Made by a program: the position numbers and the translations under genes. The notes beneath the pieces were generated by a model, which saw only the letters and a program-made list of their open reading frames with translations, was not told the DNA's origin and ran no database searches. Positions 1 through 10,712 of a stretch of 64,000 nt of DNA are shown one piece after another; the first letter of the stretch is position 1, and each line of letters begins with the position of its first letter. The stretch comes from Cadophora sp. MPI-SDFR-AT-0126. Its lineage: Eukaryota > Ascomycota > Leotiomycetes > Helotiales > Ploettnerulaceae. Location: assembly GCA_020747065.1 (NCBI GenBank), contig JAGMVK010000011.1:1240001-1304000 (forward strand), written 5' to 3'.

Positions 1-1
1 A

Positions 2-1573
2 CCTACAAAGTATGCGCCGTCGCCCGCATATCGATTCCCTCAGACATCTGATCATCACCGATCATCCAGTCTGCCGAGGAATCAAGAAGCTGTAAGTAAC
101 AGGTCGCATCTCCTACGACCAGAAGAAAACCAATCTCTTCATCCTAATATTCCACGAAACTCATCTTTTACTCGACCTGGCCATGTGAGACATTCATCTT
201 CGTCCCGTCCATCACTCGAGGCTGGCAGGCCTAGTCTTGAGGCGTTGGAGCCGGTACCAAGGACCAAGTCAAGTAACTCTCGCCCACGCCCATCAAGTAC
301 CTATTTAGAATCGAACATGGATTTTCTGCGCGAGAAGGAAAAGGAGTCGAGCGGAAGACCATCTCTCTCAGAGAAGCGCCCTTCATACAGAGCCTTGGAA
401 ACTGCTGTTGCAGACCCACCTTCGGATGAGGAGACAACTATCGAGTCGAACGTTGATTTCCTGCGCACGATGGAAGACCAGGACACTTCCAAAAAGGATA
501 GGAGGCGTAGCAGCGGGAGTGGTAACAAGTCCAAGCGCTCTAGTCTGCCATCTATGTCGTTATCTGGCACCAAGAATCTTTTAGCAGGCAAATTCGGGGA
601 CGCATTTAAGCGATTCGAGCACAATGCAAGCTCACCAACTCAACCGAGAACTCCAAGTCCTTTGAACGATATGGAGCGCAGGGATCTGACACCCATAGCT
701 GGTTCAGAAGCCACTGACGGCCGTAGTGATGATGGAAATGTACTCGAAGACATGGAGCACATGGCACCCGAGCAACGACGTGAAATTGAGCGAAGACGGC
801 TCTCCATGGAGGAAAAGCGTGTCGCCAATGCTGCAGCTGAGTACCGCAAGCGAGTAGCAGAACGAGGACCTACGGCACCTAGAAGCATAGGAGGCGTCTC
901 ACGTGCAGCCAGCATCCAGCACAAGGTACAAAGCCTCCTCGATGAAAATCAAGGGCCATCCCCCGTCAAGAAAACAGCCGAGGGCTACGGACGATTCACC
1001 GACAGCGGCCCACCACCGCAATCCAGCCAATATGAACAAGCCGCAAACCCCTACGCTAAAACCACACCCTCTGTGATCCGGAAGCCGATTACACAGTCCG
1101 GAGGAGGCGTGATCCATCCCCGAACAGTACCCATCACCCAACCTGAACTCAACTACGCCAAACCACGCTCCGCTCTCCCCCCACAATCACAATCTCAACC
1201 CCAGCCCATCACATCTCCGGCAACCATCTCTCGTACTGGGCCTCGCCCAAATGCGCCGCCGAAACCAATGCATCTCAACAGCATCTCAACCGGCCCTTCA
1301 AACTCCATGCAGAACTCCCCTCCCAAACCCTCGGCTATGCCGCCTAGACCCCTGCAAGCTAGACCGGATATGACACTACAGGAGAAAGAGGATTATGTTG
1401 CGGATTTCAGTAAGAGGTTCCCCAGTCTGAGTGGGATTGAAATGGTGGAGACGAATATTGATGTTGGACCTTCTGGTGGAGGTGGGGGTCCGAGTGCTGG
1501 TGGTGCTGGGGTCGGGCAGGCGAAGGATGAGAGAGTCAGGGAAAGTGGTGGGTTGAGGAGTAGAGAGCTGTGA
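2..1573 (+). CDS. C-terminal part of probable Ark1/Prk1 (NAK)-family actin-regulating protein kinase, 5' truncated
   Basis: One reading frame is open from the left edge to a stop at 1571-1573, giving 523 visible residues; no ATG start is in view, so the gene begins outside the window. The kinase domain is not visible. What remains is a Ser/Pro/Arg-rich tail with a duplicated motif (ESNMDFLREKE and ESNVDFLRTME), a charged helix (EQRREIERRRLSMEEKRVA) and a conserved end motif (FSKRFPSLSGIEMVETNID). From memory of the family, these resemble the long regulatory tails of filamentous-fungal Ark1/Prk1 kinases, which control endocytic actin patches. That assignment is an inference from motif resemblance. 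Many PxxP segments (about 1180-1370) could bind SH3 proteins. Alternative: another disordered cortical scaffold protein. Confidence 0.6.
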   Translation, partial: PTKYAPSPAYRFPQTSDHHRSSSLPRNQEAVSNRSHLLRPEENQSLHPNIPRNSSFTRPGHVRHSSSSRPSLEAGRPSLEALEPVPRTKSSNSRPRPSSTYLESNMDFLREKEKESSGRPSLSEKRPSYRALETAVADPPSDEETTIESNVDFLRTMEDQDTSKKDRRRSSGSGNKSKRSSLPSMSLSGTKNLLAGKFGDAFKRFEHNASSPTQPRTPSPLNDMERRDLTPIAGSEATDGRSDDGNVLEDMEHMAPEQRREIERRRLSMEEKRVANAAAEYRKRVAERGPTAPRSIGGVSRAASIQHKVQSLLDENQGPSPVKKTAEGYGRFTDSGPPPQSSQYEQAANPYAKTTPSVIRKPITQSGGGVIHPRTVPITQPELNYAKPRSALPPQSQSQPQPITSPATISRTGPRPNAPPKPMHLNSISTGPSNSMQNSPPKPSAMPPRPLQARPDMTLQEKEDYVADFSKRFPSLSGIEMVETNIDVGPSGGGGGPSAGGAGVGQAKDERVRESGGLRSREL

Positions 1574-2133
1574 GGTATGGGTGTGGAGAGGCTTTGTATA
1601 TCTACCGCTCATCTACTAAGGAGTCGAGTCGAGCCAATCAGTCGGCTGAGGCTGAGAGATATTTTTGGCTAGCCTAGCGGGTGATGGTTACGTGCGCAAT
1701 TTACCTATGTAGATGATAGACAGACCAATTGATCGATCGATCTGGGCAACTCACATCACGCCGACTGAAATTCATAATGGTCAAGAATATTCCACGATCA
1801 CTGTATAGCTTACCCGTCGTTCAGCTCTGGTCGAGCTGATTCTAAAGATCCGATGAAGCAGGCACACGATGAAAAACTCATGTTGCCCGGTAGGCTCCAT
1901 GCCAGAAGAAGTCGACTCGTTTGGATAATGCGAGGGACCTATCACTGGATCTGTCAACCGAGGGTCGTGGCTGCCGCATCAGCAGCTTCCTTCCCTCTGA
2001 ACATAACCTCAGTACTCAAAAACGTTAAAATCTGGACCCGAATCCGCCTACAACCAACAACATCAAAGATTTCTATTTTTCCAATCATCTTCAGCACCTT
2101 ATCATTCACTCACAAGAGCTCCGAATAGCGAAA
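1574..2133. other. intergenic, nothing recognised
   Basis: The region separates the kinase tail from the kinase pseudogene. Only short, non-conserved reading frames are present; no RNA gene or repeat was seen. Confidence 0.5.
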
Positions 2134-3408
2134 ATGTCGAAAAGTGGGCGATGGGATAAGATCCTGGAAGGAAAGCACTACTGTTACGAGGTCGGTCCAC
2201 AGATCAAGCACAATGTCATCTACAGATGGAGAAGAGTGGCCAAGGGGGGATTGAAGAGAGCACTTAATCTGCGACCTAAACTTCCACACGATGGTGAATT
2301 GTTTTATGCTTTTACAACTCCGCGGTGATGATGATGATGATGCTGATTAGTCCAGGGTCATACTCAAGCGTCCAGAGGGTAAGGGACAGCAGTTCGAGAC
2401 CGTATGTGTTGTGTTGACTTTTCTACTCCTCAACTATGTCCAGTATCTCTCTGACGCAACGCTGAAGAAGCGGCGAATTGCTGATATTGAAATATGTAGG
2501 AATACGAGGCCTACAAACAACATTCGTCCGAGAATGTCCCTTAATCCGTGCCCACGTCGACTCAGTGCCCCACCCATCACTACCAAAGTCCGCTTTACCG
2601 CAAGTTATGGTGTACGAGTGGATGGATACGACATTGCGGGAAGTGGAAAAACTTCCCCACAGAATGTACTCAGATCTTCCTCGACTGGTAGCGCGCGAGG
2701 TCTTGAAAGCTCTGCATGTGTTTCATGATAATGGATAGATACACGCGGACGTGCATATCCAGTGAGTCAGTCGACATGGTACTTTGTTACCTAGTTTCTA
2801 TTTTTCAAGGTCACTGGTTGCTTTTATCCCGTTGGATTAGGTGCTAATGGGATGGGCATAGCAACATCTTCTTGTCAAAGGTGAATTCTTCAAATCCAGT
2901 CATTAAGTTGGGGGACCTGGGTCACAGTATGTTGCGGTTGGAACACAGGGCATTAAGCTTCTCCCTGACTTTGTGGTAGGTGTACGCTTCGATTTGGAAA
3001 TTGACGGGAGTATGTTCCGCAGGTGGCTTCCCACTGCTAGAGCTACGATCGGTAAGCATGGCTAAGCGCTGCCCAGGGTATAAGATATCGTGCCCCGGAG
3101 AGCTGGAAAGGCAGCCAACCGTCGCCAAAATCATACGCTTGTGTGGTGACATTGAACTTCCCCCAGATCTGTCCCCTTTCTATAATATCATTCGTATGGG
3201 CGCCGCTATGGTGAATGGTGGTTACACCAGTCCGCGCAGTCAGGAGCAGGTCAACGTCGAAATCAAGACTCGAACCTTGAGGGAAGAGTTGGAGAGCTTG
3301 ACGGAGCCTATTGATCCTGGATGTATCGATTTTCTCGAATACGTCCTCAATGTGGATCCAGATCAGAGGCCTAGCGCAAGGGAGGCGCTGGAGCATCCTT
3401 GGCTGTGA
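2134..3408 (+). pseudogene. decayed protein kinase-like gene
   Basis: Kinase pieces occur in the correct order but in different frames. There is a start MSKSGRWDKILEGKHY, a beta-3-like VILKRPEGKG near 2357, a hinge/alpha-D segment VMVYEWMDTTLR near 2610, an alpha-E segment LKALHVFHDNG, an HADVHI catalytic loop near 2742, a KLGDLGH (DFG-like) segment near 2905, and a good C-lobe end (KIIRLCG, TLREELE, DPDQRPSAREALEHPWL) to 3408. An in-frame TAG sits between DNG and IHADVH (about 2736). The segment EYEAYKQHSSEN around 2510 is in a different frame from the following CPLIRAH segment. The activation-loop/APE stretch around 2940-3060 is degraded. HRD is HAD and DFG is DLG. Some breaks could be introns, but the TAG in the catalytic loop is hard to splice out. 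The family resembles lineage-expanded fungal kinases. Its function is probably lost. Confidence 0.6.
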
Positions 3409-4274
3409 GCACATCTTTGATGTTTTCAGAGACCCGAGTCAAACTTTACATGTTTGGCCTCTGCTGACTCTTGAGCCTCCTAGCCAAAGTTTGTCCCGTA
3501 CTCTCGGTGGAAGTCAACGTAGGAGCAACACTGCACACCTCCCGAGGAAAATGAGAGCGAGAAGGAGGATACACAGACCGATGGTGAGAACCAGCAACCC
3601 GATCGAAGTCATGATGAGCAGCGAGGATGTGAGCAACCACGTGAGGGATTCGGAAGAAGAAAGTTTGACTTTCCTCAATGACGCTGCAGTTGATACCATG
3701 ATGTGCCGTAGTCACTGCCTGGTTTGGGTCTGTTTACTGTAGCGTGATGAATTAAGCGAGCGAATTTGTTGTCCTCTAATTTCTTTGTTGAAGCTAAATG
3801 ATCGCTTACTCCTCGAAATCGTAGTGCGATACAGGGGATTCTCAAACAATGCTATCCCCAACCCACACTTTAGTATGAGTCTCACCCGTTTTTAGTATCA
3901 GCTCTACTTTGCTATGCTTCTCTCATTTGATTCTCGCGCTCATTACTTCTGTTGTCTATACCTCCCATGTGCAAGTCTCGCTTAAACATCATTAGTCCTC
4001 GCCTGTCTTTTCCTTTATTGATTTCATCTCCCATCTCAACAACAACACCGCCTTTGCGCTGCTCTGCCTAGGCTATGGCCAGTATTCAGATGAGTTACTT
4101 ACACAAGTCTCGATCACAACAATACAAATAAGGGGCCGAAGTGAATCAATTGTTCAGTAAATGTCAGTCGGGTTGAAAGGCATCGATTTATGTTGTCGTA
4201 TAGTAATCTTACAATTATTTTTTTGGTTATTTCGATGATTAGATGGATGGGAACATCATAATATCTCTCAGCTC
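3409..4274. other. intergenic / possible kinase tail remnant
   Basis: Around 3545-3680 there is a Glu/Gln/Asp-rich frame that looks like a C-terminal tail, separated from the pseudogene by stops. The rest (3700-4270) is pyrimidine-rich sequence with no supported gene. Confidence 0.35.
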
Positions 4275-5235
4275 TCAGCTCCCCCCTTCTCGCTGAACAA
4301 TCTCCCAATCTGGATCACGATTAACCTTATGCCAGCTCTGCTTCTGCTTCTCCTTCTGCAGGCTATCCTTCTCTCTAGCTTCTCCCTCGTCCTTACCCTT
4401 GCTCTCTGCACTCTCGTTGATAGCTCCTTCAGTGTCGGTGGCATTGTTTGGTTTGGACGTTGAGTCTGAGTCTGTAGGTTTATGATCAATGTGTGGAGAA
4501 GTACCGGGTATCAACGCTGCTAAGATCCTCTTGAAGACGGAGAATGCTGGAGGTGGGGAGAGGTCTGGGGATCCGTTGGTTGATGAGGGGATTGTGTGGG
4601 TGTCTGGCCTTTTCCCTATATATATCCCCTTCTGCTTGCTTCTACCCTGGCATTTGTCACTCTTATCCTCTTTGTCCCCTTTCTCACCCTCTTTAACCCC
4701 CTCCCCATGATTACTTTCTCGCTCACCCCGATCCCCATCTCCTCCAACCTCCTCCTCCCTCTCATCCCTTTCCCCCTGCCCCTGACCCTCAACCGAAACC
4801 TCAAACCTCCTAACCTTCTTCCCGCCTCCGACACCGAGGGAGAAAGGTCGACATTTCGGGCATAGTTCGGGGATTTGGGTTATGAGGGGGGAGGAGGACA
4901 TGTTTGGGCAGCGGAGGAGGAGATGGTTTTGATTTTTGCTTTTGTTGAGTTTTGGAGTGTTGTGCGAGGAGGAGGAGGGGGGGGGGGGGGGAGGGAGAGG
5001 GAGAGGAGAAGGGACATGGTGGGGTGTGGAGGATCCGTGGTGTTTTCGATGGGGATGGTGATGAGGGTGATAAGGATGGAGAGATGGAGCGGGATGAAGG
5101 CCAGGCCTTGTGTGTGCAGGTGTAGGCGTTGAGGACATAGTGGCATTTTTGAGGTGTGCTGGAGGGCTTTGAATTGGATTTGGTATTGGGAGGTGTTGGA
5201 GGCGTGGGCGAGGGTTCGAATAGGTGGGGTGGCAT
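4275..5235 (-). CDS. Pro/Ser-rich hypothetical protein with Cys pairs, frame broken at a G15 run
   Basis: Two overlapping minus-strand frames together make one plausible protein. The upstream frame starts at ATG 5235 (MPPHLFEPSPTPP) and carries KCHYVLNAYTCTH. The downstream frame carries RCPN, LCPKCR and an acidic/basic tail ending in DWEIVQREGGS at 4275. They meet at a run of 15 G on the plus strand (4977-4991). Shortening the run by one base would join them into about 319 aa. The two Cys/His pairs, one on each side of the run, could bind a metal, and their distribution supports a single gene. Most of the rest is low complexity. I do not recognise the family. The break could be an assembly or sequencing length error, a real mutation, or slippage. 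Confidence 0.45.
4977..4991 (+). repeat. G15 homopolymer
   Basis: Fifteen consecutive G (C on the coding minus strand) lie inside a Pro/Ser-coding region. Such a run is prone to length error in sequencing and in replication, and it sits exactly where the reading frame of the surrounding gene changes. Confidence 0.95.
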
Positions 5236-7071
5236 GTTTGGTTGACTGCTTTCTTGTTGGAGTGATGCAATAGTTTGGTTCTTGCGCTTGTGGTTCGATT
5301 TCTGTGTTCGAGGGAAAGAGAAGAAGAGGAAGAGAGCGTGGAATTTTTGATTCTTAGGAACAAATTGGGTATTTTGATGAGACAAGAGATCGACTTTGTG
5401 AATTATGGGATTGTGAATTTATTGATTCAACTTGTGAGTCCTCATGGGATTGAGAGTCATCTTATTACGAATGGGTTATTTGGGGGAGTAGAGAGCCGTA
5501 CAGTCAAGCTACCAAACTGCTCTTTCGAAGACATAAGACGTCGGTGAATGATCTTCCTGTGTTTGATTTCGTGGGTCGAATGCCGCAATTGGTGTCTGGA
5601 AGTATGTCCAGTCCAACTGAGTCAAATATGAAATTGAGAACAGGCGTAATACTTGTGCGGTCAATGTCTTTTTGCTTGAAGCTGAGGTTTGGGTCTGACA
5701 GAACGAAGCTCGCTTGTGCGGTGTTTGTTTGTTTATTCGACCTCGGTTGTATGATTTATGGCATACGGAGATGAGTTTGATGGTGTGGGACATCTAAGTA
5801 TGGTTGGAGCACAAAACTCCTTACCTTGTACTTACATTAGATATCGGTCAATATCAGACTTCGAAGATAAAGCGCCTCGTTACTTTTGATGCAGCCATCA
5901 ATACAACATGACCGAAGTCTAAACAATGTGAGCTTCGAGCCACATCAAATCAACATGTACATTTTCATATTCTATGCTAGAAGTGTATCCTCCCAGAAGA
6001 TCTGTCACTGGATCGTCCTGCGACTCCTGTTCCTCTCTCTTGACATGCAAAAGGAATACGGGGAAGCTTTTGCTCCAACCTCTAGGAATAGAGACGAAAC
6101 ACCACCAAAGAGGGAGAAAACACCCTTTCCATCTCACCTGTCGAGTTCAGAGTCCGGCGTAAGATGTCTAATATTAAGTTTGATTTGTGACAAGATTAAC
6201 ATGTGGTCTTTGACAGAGCCATAGCTAACGAAGCTTTAGTCTCGGCTAATCTCCGGGAATGCCACTGGGAATCTCTACGTTAGTGAGCTCAATTTTGTAG
6301 TCCTCTACTTCGATGCATGGCATTTGGACAGAGCGGCTGGTAAGATGATCGTACCATTCGATGGAACCCATGGAGAGGAGCGCATGCCCACGATGAAGCG
6401 GCGACCATCTGAACGGGAGTTTTGATACCCCGATGTCCAGGAAAGACCATAGACTACATGTTCCCGCCACAAGAGAGGGAGGTTTGTTGACTTTTCTGTC
6501 CGTACTAGCTTTTCGGCTAGCCTGCGTTACTGACATTTGTTGGTCCATTCAATCGACAGAAACAAGTAGAACTTCGATTCAACGCAGACTTATGATGATC
6601 ATTCTCAAGTGCTACAATAGCATGTTACACAACTAGGCGCTTGACCCTGCATTTGCGTGACAATACATCGATAACAACAAATCATGGCAACAAACTATTC
6701 GAATAGCGCGCAAAATGGCAATGAGCCATGCGTCAGCAGATGGAGCACTTGAATCTGATGAACCTAAGAATTTCAAAATAAGAGCAGGGAATACAAGTGC
6801 ATAAAGTTTACAGGAAGCCAAGGTGGATAATATCGAAATAAATGAAAATGCCAAGTCTGGGCCCAAAAGAGTAAGTTCTCACGCTGCAATTGCCTGAATC
6901 CGTCATTAGCGGCTTGGAGATAGGAACAGCCTCCACATCCCCAATCTGCCCTCCAACTCCCAGCCAGCCTCGCTCCGATGATTCCTCTCTGCTCACCTCA
7001 CCAGTGTTGTCGACGGAGGGCAGAGGCCATTCTACCGCTCCCCTGTGTCGTCGTCGCCCTCGCCCATCCAA
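5236..7071. other. intergenic, no supported gene
   Basis: About 1.8 kb between a minus-strand and a plus-strand gene. Short frames exist, for example 6246-6548 on the minus strand, but none has recognisable motifs or flanking splice signals that extend it convincingly. The part next to 7071 should hold the promoter of the glycosyltransferase gene. Confidence 0.4.
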
Positions 7072-8347
7072 ATGTCGAAAGAAAGCGATCCCTTCGCAAA
7101 CATGCCGAAAGATAAGGAGGATCATCCTTTCGCGACGACGATAAAAGGACGACCCATGCCTCTACCCCTGCGGCGCATTCAGCGCCTTACCACGACGCCG
7201 ATATTCAAGCTCATCGCCGCGATAACACTTGTGCTCCTCGGCATACGATGGGTCCTCGATCACAATCACAGCAATGACGATTGGCCTGGTTCTGTGCGGC
7301 CTACCATGAGCGTCGAGAGTCGCTGGATCAAGTGGGACGATAAGCAGTATATCCAGATCGTGGCAGACGAGGAGAATCTCTGCAGTGCGGTTCTGACATG
7401 GCATGACATTGAGGAGATAGGAAGTCGGGCGAGGAGGTGAGTTGTGCAAGACTGCGAACAATATAAAGTTCAAGTATTGACCAGAGTACAGAACTTTAGT
7501 CTACCCCTCCACCTGGAGTCCAGATGAAGTCGAAACCGACCCCGCGCTCAACAACACCTTAACACGAAAAGCACACCTCCTCCGCGAAGCCCGCGATAAA
7601 TACGTTGCCCGTCTACATCCCATTGACGCCCTGAAAGAGAATGTCACGGAGCGAGGAATATGGACAGATCAGTATATCAAGCTGATAGCATTCAACCTCA
7701 CCCAATTCTCGCGGGTTCTGGTCCTCGACTCAGCGTCTCAGCCAAAGGGAAATCTCGATGCCGTATTCCTCCTCCCAAAAGCCAAGTTAGCAATGCCGTG
7801 GGTATATTGGGGCGAGCCGACAGGTTGGGCATTCTCCAACCAGATGATGCTCATTACACCTTCCGCGACGGAATTCGCGAAGGTACAAGCCGAGATTGAA
7901 AAGGCAGATCCAAACCAATACGACCTCACAATCGTCGAGAAGCTATACAAAGGCAAAACCTTGAAGATCCCACAACGGCCATATCATTTAATGACTGGCG
8001 AGTTCCGCCGACAAGATCACTCAAAGTACCTAGGCTCGAGCAAGAAATGGGATCCAGAAGACGCACTGCAGAAATCCAAGATGTTGCATTTTTCAGACTG
8101 GCCTATCCCTCGACCATGGGACAGCGCACCTCAGGCGATGTTGAACAAACACATGCCGAAGTGTTTGAAGAGCGAGTGGTTCGGAGCCACGAATTGCAAG
8201 GATAGGATGATGTGGATGCAGATTTATGCTGATTACGCTGCAAAGAGGAAGGGGTTCTGTGGTAGTCATTTCGAGGTCAAGGTGCGGGACCAGGAGGCTG
8301 ATGCTATGTTGAGACATGGGAGATTCTTCCATGATGAAGCTACATGA
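7072..8347 (+). CDS. GT8/GNT1-like glycosyltransferase, type II membrane protein
   Basis: Two exons, 7072-7436 and 7492-8347 (55-nt intron), encode 406 aa. The start at 7072 is the first ATG in the frame. A membrane segment at about residues 42-62 (IFKLIAAITLVLLGIRWVL) follows a short basic cytosolic tail, as in Golgi type II glycosyltransferases. The lumenal part has the fungal GNT1/alpha-N-acetylglucosamine-transferase layout: VYPSTWSPDE, WTDQYIKLIAFNLTQFSRVLVLDS, NLDAVFLLP, MPWVYWG, FSNQMMLI and a final LRHGRFFHDEAT. Family members transfer sugar from a nucleotide donor using a metal-binding DxD motif. Here the expected DSD reads DSA, so the second Asp is absent. The gene converges on the MAPEG gene, whose stop is at 8623. 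Confidence 0.8.
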
Positions 8348-8622
8348 TAGAGGCGTTGGGCATTGGATATGCTTTTTGGATGCGTGATTATTTACAAGTA
8401 TATACCCCTTTAGTAGTTGAACAATGAGTCTTTTTAAACAGCTATGTACCTGTGTACGGATCAAATATTGTCTATCTCCAAAGTGATGGTGCCTTGACAT
8501 ACTCATGTGTTGCCTATGTTGCTTCCAGACTCTGAAAGTCAATTCCAACATCCGCTTCTTTACCGAACCAAAATAACAACCCCCATCGACATTATCATCA
8601 CCCCTCACCCATCCCCCTCCCC

Positions 8623-9278
8623 TTACAAACCCCAATACCCCTTAACAAGCCACCCAGCATACACGCCCAACCCGCCCAGCACCCCCAAACTCCCCAAATA
8701 CCCGACCGGTCTTCCCACTCCCCCATCCCCAAAATTCCCCTTGATCATCAACCCTGCCTCCGCATGCGCGATCCTCAGCGCCAGCAGCGTCGCCATCGTA
8801 TAATGCAAAGCTTTCCTATTCCCACCATTGAGCTCGGCGATGATTAGGAGGATGAAGGCGAGGGGGACGTTTTCGAGGAAGTTGGAGTGGGAGTGCGATG
8901 AGAGGGTTAGGGTGGAGTATTTGGATGTGGCTGTTTCGGTAGGTGTCTGGGGAGTGTTAGAGTGAGGTACTTTTCTAGTGTGGAAGATATGGTTGGGGGA
9001 GGGGAGATTTACGGAAGTGTCTTTATCGCCGAAATAGATGTGTGTTTGGACGCGCTGGTTGAAGACTCGGCTGGAGAGGAAGATGTTGTAGAGTGCGAAT
9101 GGACCTGCCCATGTGCCAGCGATAGCTTGGAGCGTTGTCAGTCAAGTCATTGAGTGGAGAGGTTTCAAGAGAGCTTGAGAGCAGCAAAATTTTTGAGACA
9201 GAGCAATGCTTAACTCGAGCGGGGAGAAAGAGAGAACTTACGCAATAGCTTTGGAACAGGAATTCCAACTGAAGTCAT
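8623..9278 (-). CDS. MAPEG family membrane protein
   Basis: Two exons, 9278-9242 and 9125-8623 (intron 116 nt), encode 179 aa. The first exon gives MTSVGIPVPKLL and joins to PIAGTWAGPFALYNIFLSSRV. The protein has four hydrophobic segments and MAPEG hallmarks: the N-terminal Arg-containing helix, FLENVPLAFILLIIAELNGG (the FxENVP region), then ALHYTMATLLALRIAH, and a Gly-rich last helix ending GWLVKGYWGL. MAPEG proteins are small integral membrane proteins related to microsomal glutathione transferases. The fungal substrate is unknown. A TATATAG sequence lies on the minus strand about 170 nt upstream. Confidence 0.85.
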
Positions 9279-9863
9279 TGTGAATTGCGAAACTGTTTTA
9301 CTTGATGATGCTCTCGCGAGATGTTGAAGCGAATCTCTCGTGATTCTAGTTCTAACGCCAGCAAACTTGAAGAACTTGAAGGTGCGTTGCTAGAGTTTTA
9401 TGATAAAATTATGAAGTAAATGAAGAAGCAGATAAGAGCAAGAGCACACAGGCTATATAGAGCTCTCATTCGCTAACCAAGTAACCAGAGTAGTCGTAAC
9501 GAAGGCCGACCCCGCCCTCTACGCGAGATTCCAAATACTCCAGAAGCTGACAAATCTTCCTGGGCAGCTTGGCTCCCCAGAATAGCTTTCATTTCCTTTC
9601 TCCGGAGGTTCTTGTAGGGGATGACATCTCGCATTGAAAAACGTCATGATAAACATGCAACTAGCACATGATAAGCTATTGAAGACACAGAATAGAGTTT
9701 AGACTGGCACCAAAAGAACGCGGACGGTCGCTTGCACTAGCTGCGATCGACGACACCTCGATCTCACTTGATGGAAGACCCCAGCTAGATTCTAGAACTT
9801 CAAAATAAACAAGCGATACTGAAGAGGGTATTTGGCAATGTAATGATGTAGTAATAGAAATCA
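9279..9863. other. intergenic, promoter side of MAPEG gene
   Basis: The region contains the MAPEG upstream sequence, with a TATATAG near 9453-9459 on the minus strand, and the 3' side of the DUF829 gene. No gene was seen. Confidence 0.5.
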
Positions 9864-10712
9864 TCAAGAAACACTCTTCCACAGTCCAGTAACACACCTC
9901 CAATACCTTTCAACATCAACAAGCAAATGCCCACAATGCGTACTATCAACCCACCTATCCCCCTCAACATAGTATCCCAGTCCCCTCGCCTCTTCCATAT
10001 GCTGCTCCACAAACTCCCACGCAACTTTATCATCCGCCTCACTATAAACATACATCCTCTTCGCCTCTGTCCCAAAATACGCCTTATTGTTCAGATCCGC
10101 TCTCGTCTGCGCTATCAGATCCAGCTTCCCGCTCACCCAGTACGCGAAGACGTATAGGAAGAACATGATGCGTATCCCGATGTTTGTGAGTGCGTTTAGT
10201 ATCGGGTGTTTGGGTAGCGCTACGGCGAAGGCGCGGATGGTGGATGCGTATTTGACGCGTCCTGGTGTGCTGTCGAGTATCATGCCTGTGGCAGGTAATG
10301 GCTGACCTGTCTTCGCGTGGTATGCCTTTGCTACGAGACAGACCGTCCATGCTCCGCCGACGGAGAAGAAATGTACAAGGACTTTTGACCCGAGTGGTAG
10401 AGTGTGGAGGATGTCAATTGCAGGTTGGATGCGCTTGAGATTCGAGGAATGAGGGAGGAAAGCGGCGTCAATTGAGGTTGTCGTTATGGCAATGATGCGC
10501 GCAGATGGGTAGAGCTTCTCGTATCCAGCGGTATATTTGGCTAGATTCCTTGGTGAGGCATCCATCCAACCTGCAAGGAATATGAGGTCTGGATCTGGAG
10601 AGGTAGAGGACTTCGACTTCGACAAGGTAGGTTCGTGGTAGAAAACTGAGTGATTGAGACGCACGAAGTGCTCAAGAGCAACTGAGGTTTTCGCAGAGGC
10701 TGTGGACAACAT
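9864..10712 (-). CDS. DUF829 / TMEM53-like alpha/beta hydrolase
   Basis: A single uninterrupted 282-aa ORF starting at ATG 10712. LIFLAGWMDASPRNLAKYTAGY is the typical opening of the DUF829 family (TMEM53, PaxU), with an alpha/beta-hydrolase fold. The nucleophile-elbow position reads HFFSVGGAWT, where animal TMEM53 has FSNGG. A downstream acidic region (YSEADDKV) and the end segment STHCGHLLVDVERYW supply candidate Asp and His residues. A hydrophobic helix at about 176-196 (IRIMFFLYVFAYWVSG) may anchor it to membrane. Length fits the family. Some fungal members sit in indole-diterpene clusters (PaxU), but no such cluster is present here, so a general membrane role is more likely. No substrate can be inferred. 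Confidence 0.8.
   Translation of the reverse strand: MLSTASAKTSVALEHFVRLNHSVFYHEPTLSKSKSSTSPDPDLIFLAGWMDASPRNLAKYTAGYEKLYPSARIIAITTTSIDAAFLPHSSNLKRIQPAIDILHTLPLGSKVLVHFFSVGGAWTVCLVAKAYHAKTGQPLPATGMILDSTPGRVKYASTIRAFAVALPKHPILNALTNIGIRIMFFLYVFAYWVSGKLDLIAQTRADLNNKAYFGTEAKRMYVYSEADDKVAWEFVEQHMEEARGLGYYVEGDRWVDSTHCGHLLVDVERYWRCVTGLWKSVS

Noticed and set aside
6246..6548. Minus-strand 100-codon frame in the gap before the glycosyltransferase
   Set aside because: No motif, no plausible neighbouring exons, and no ATG context support.
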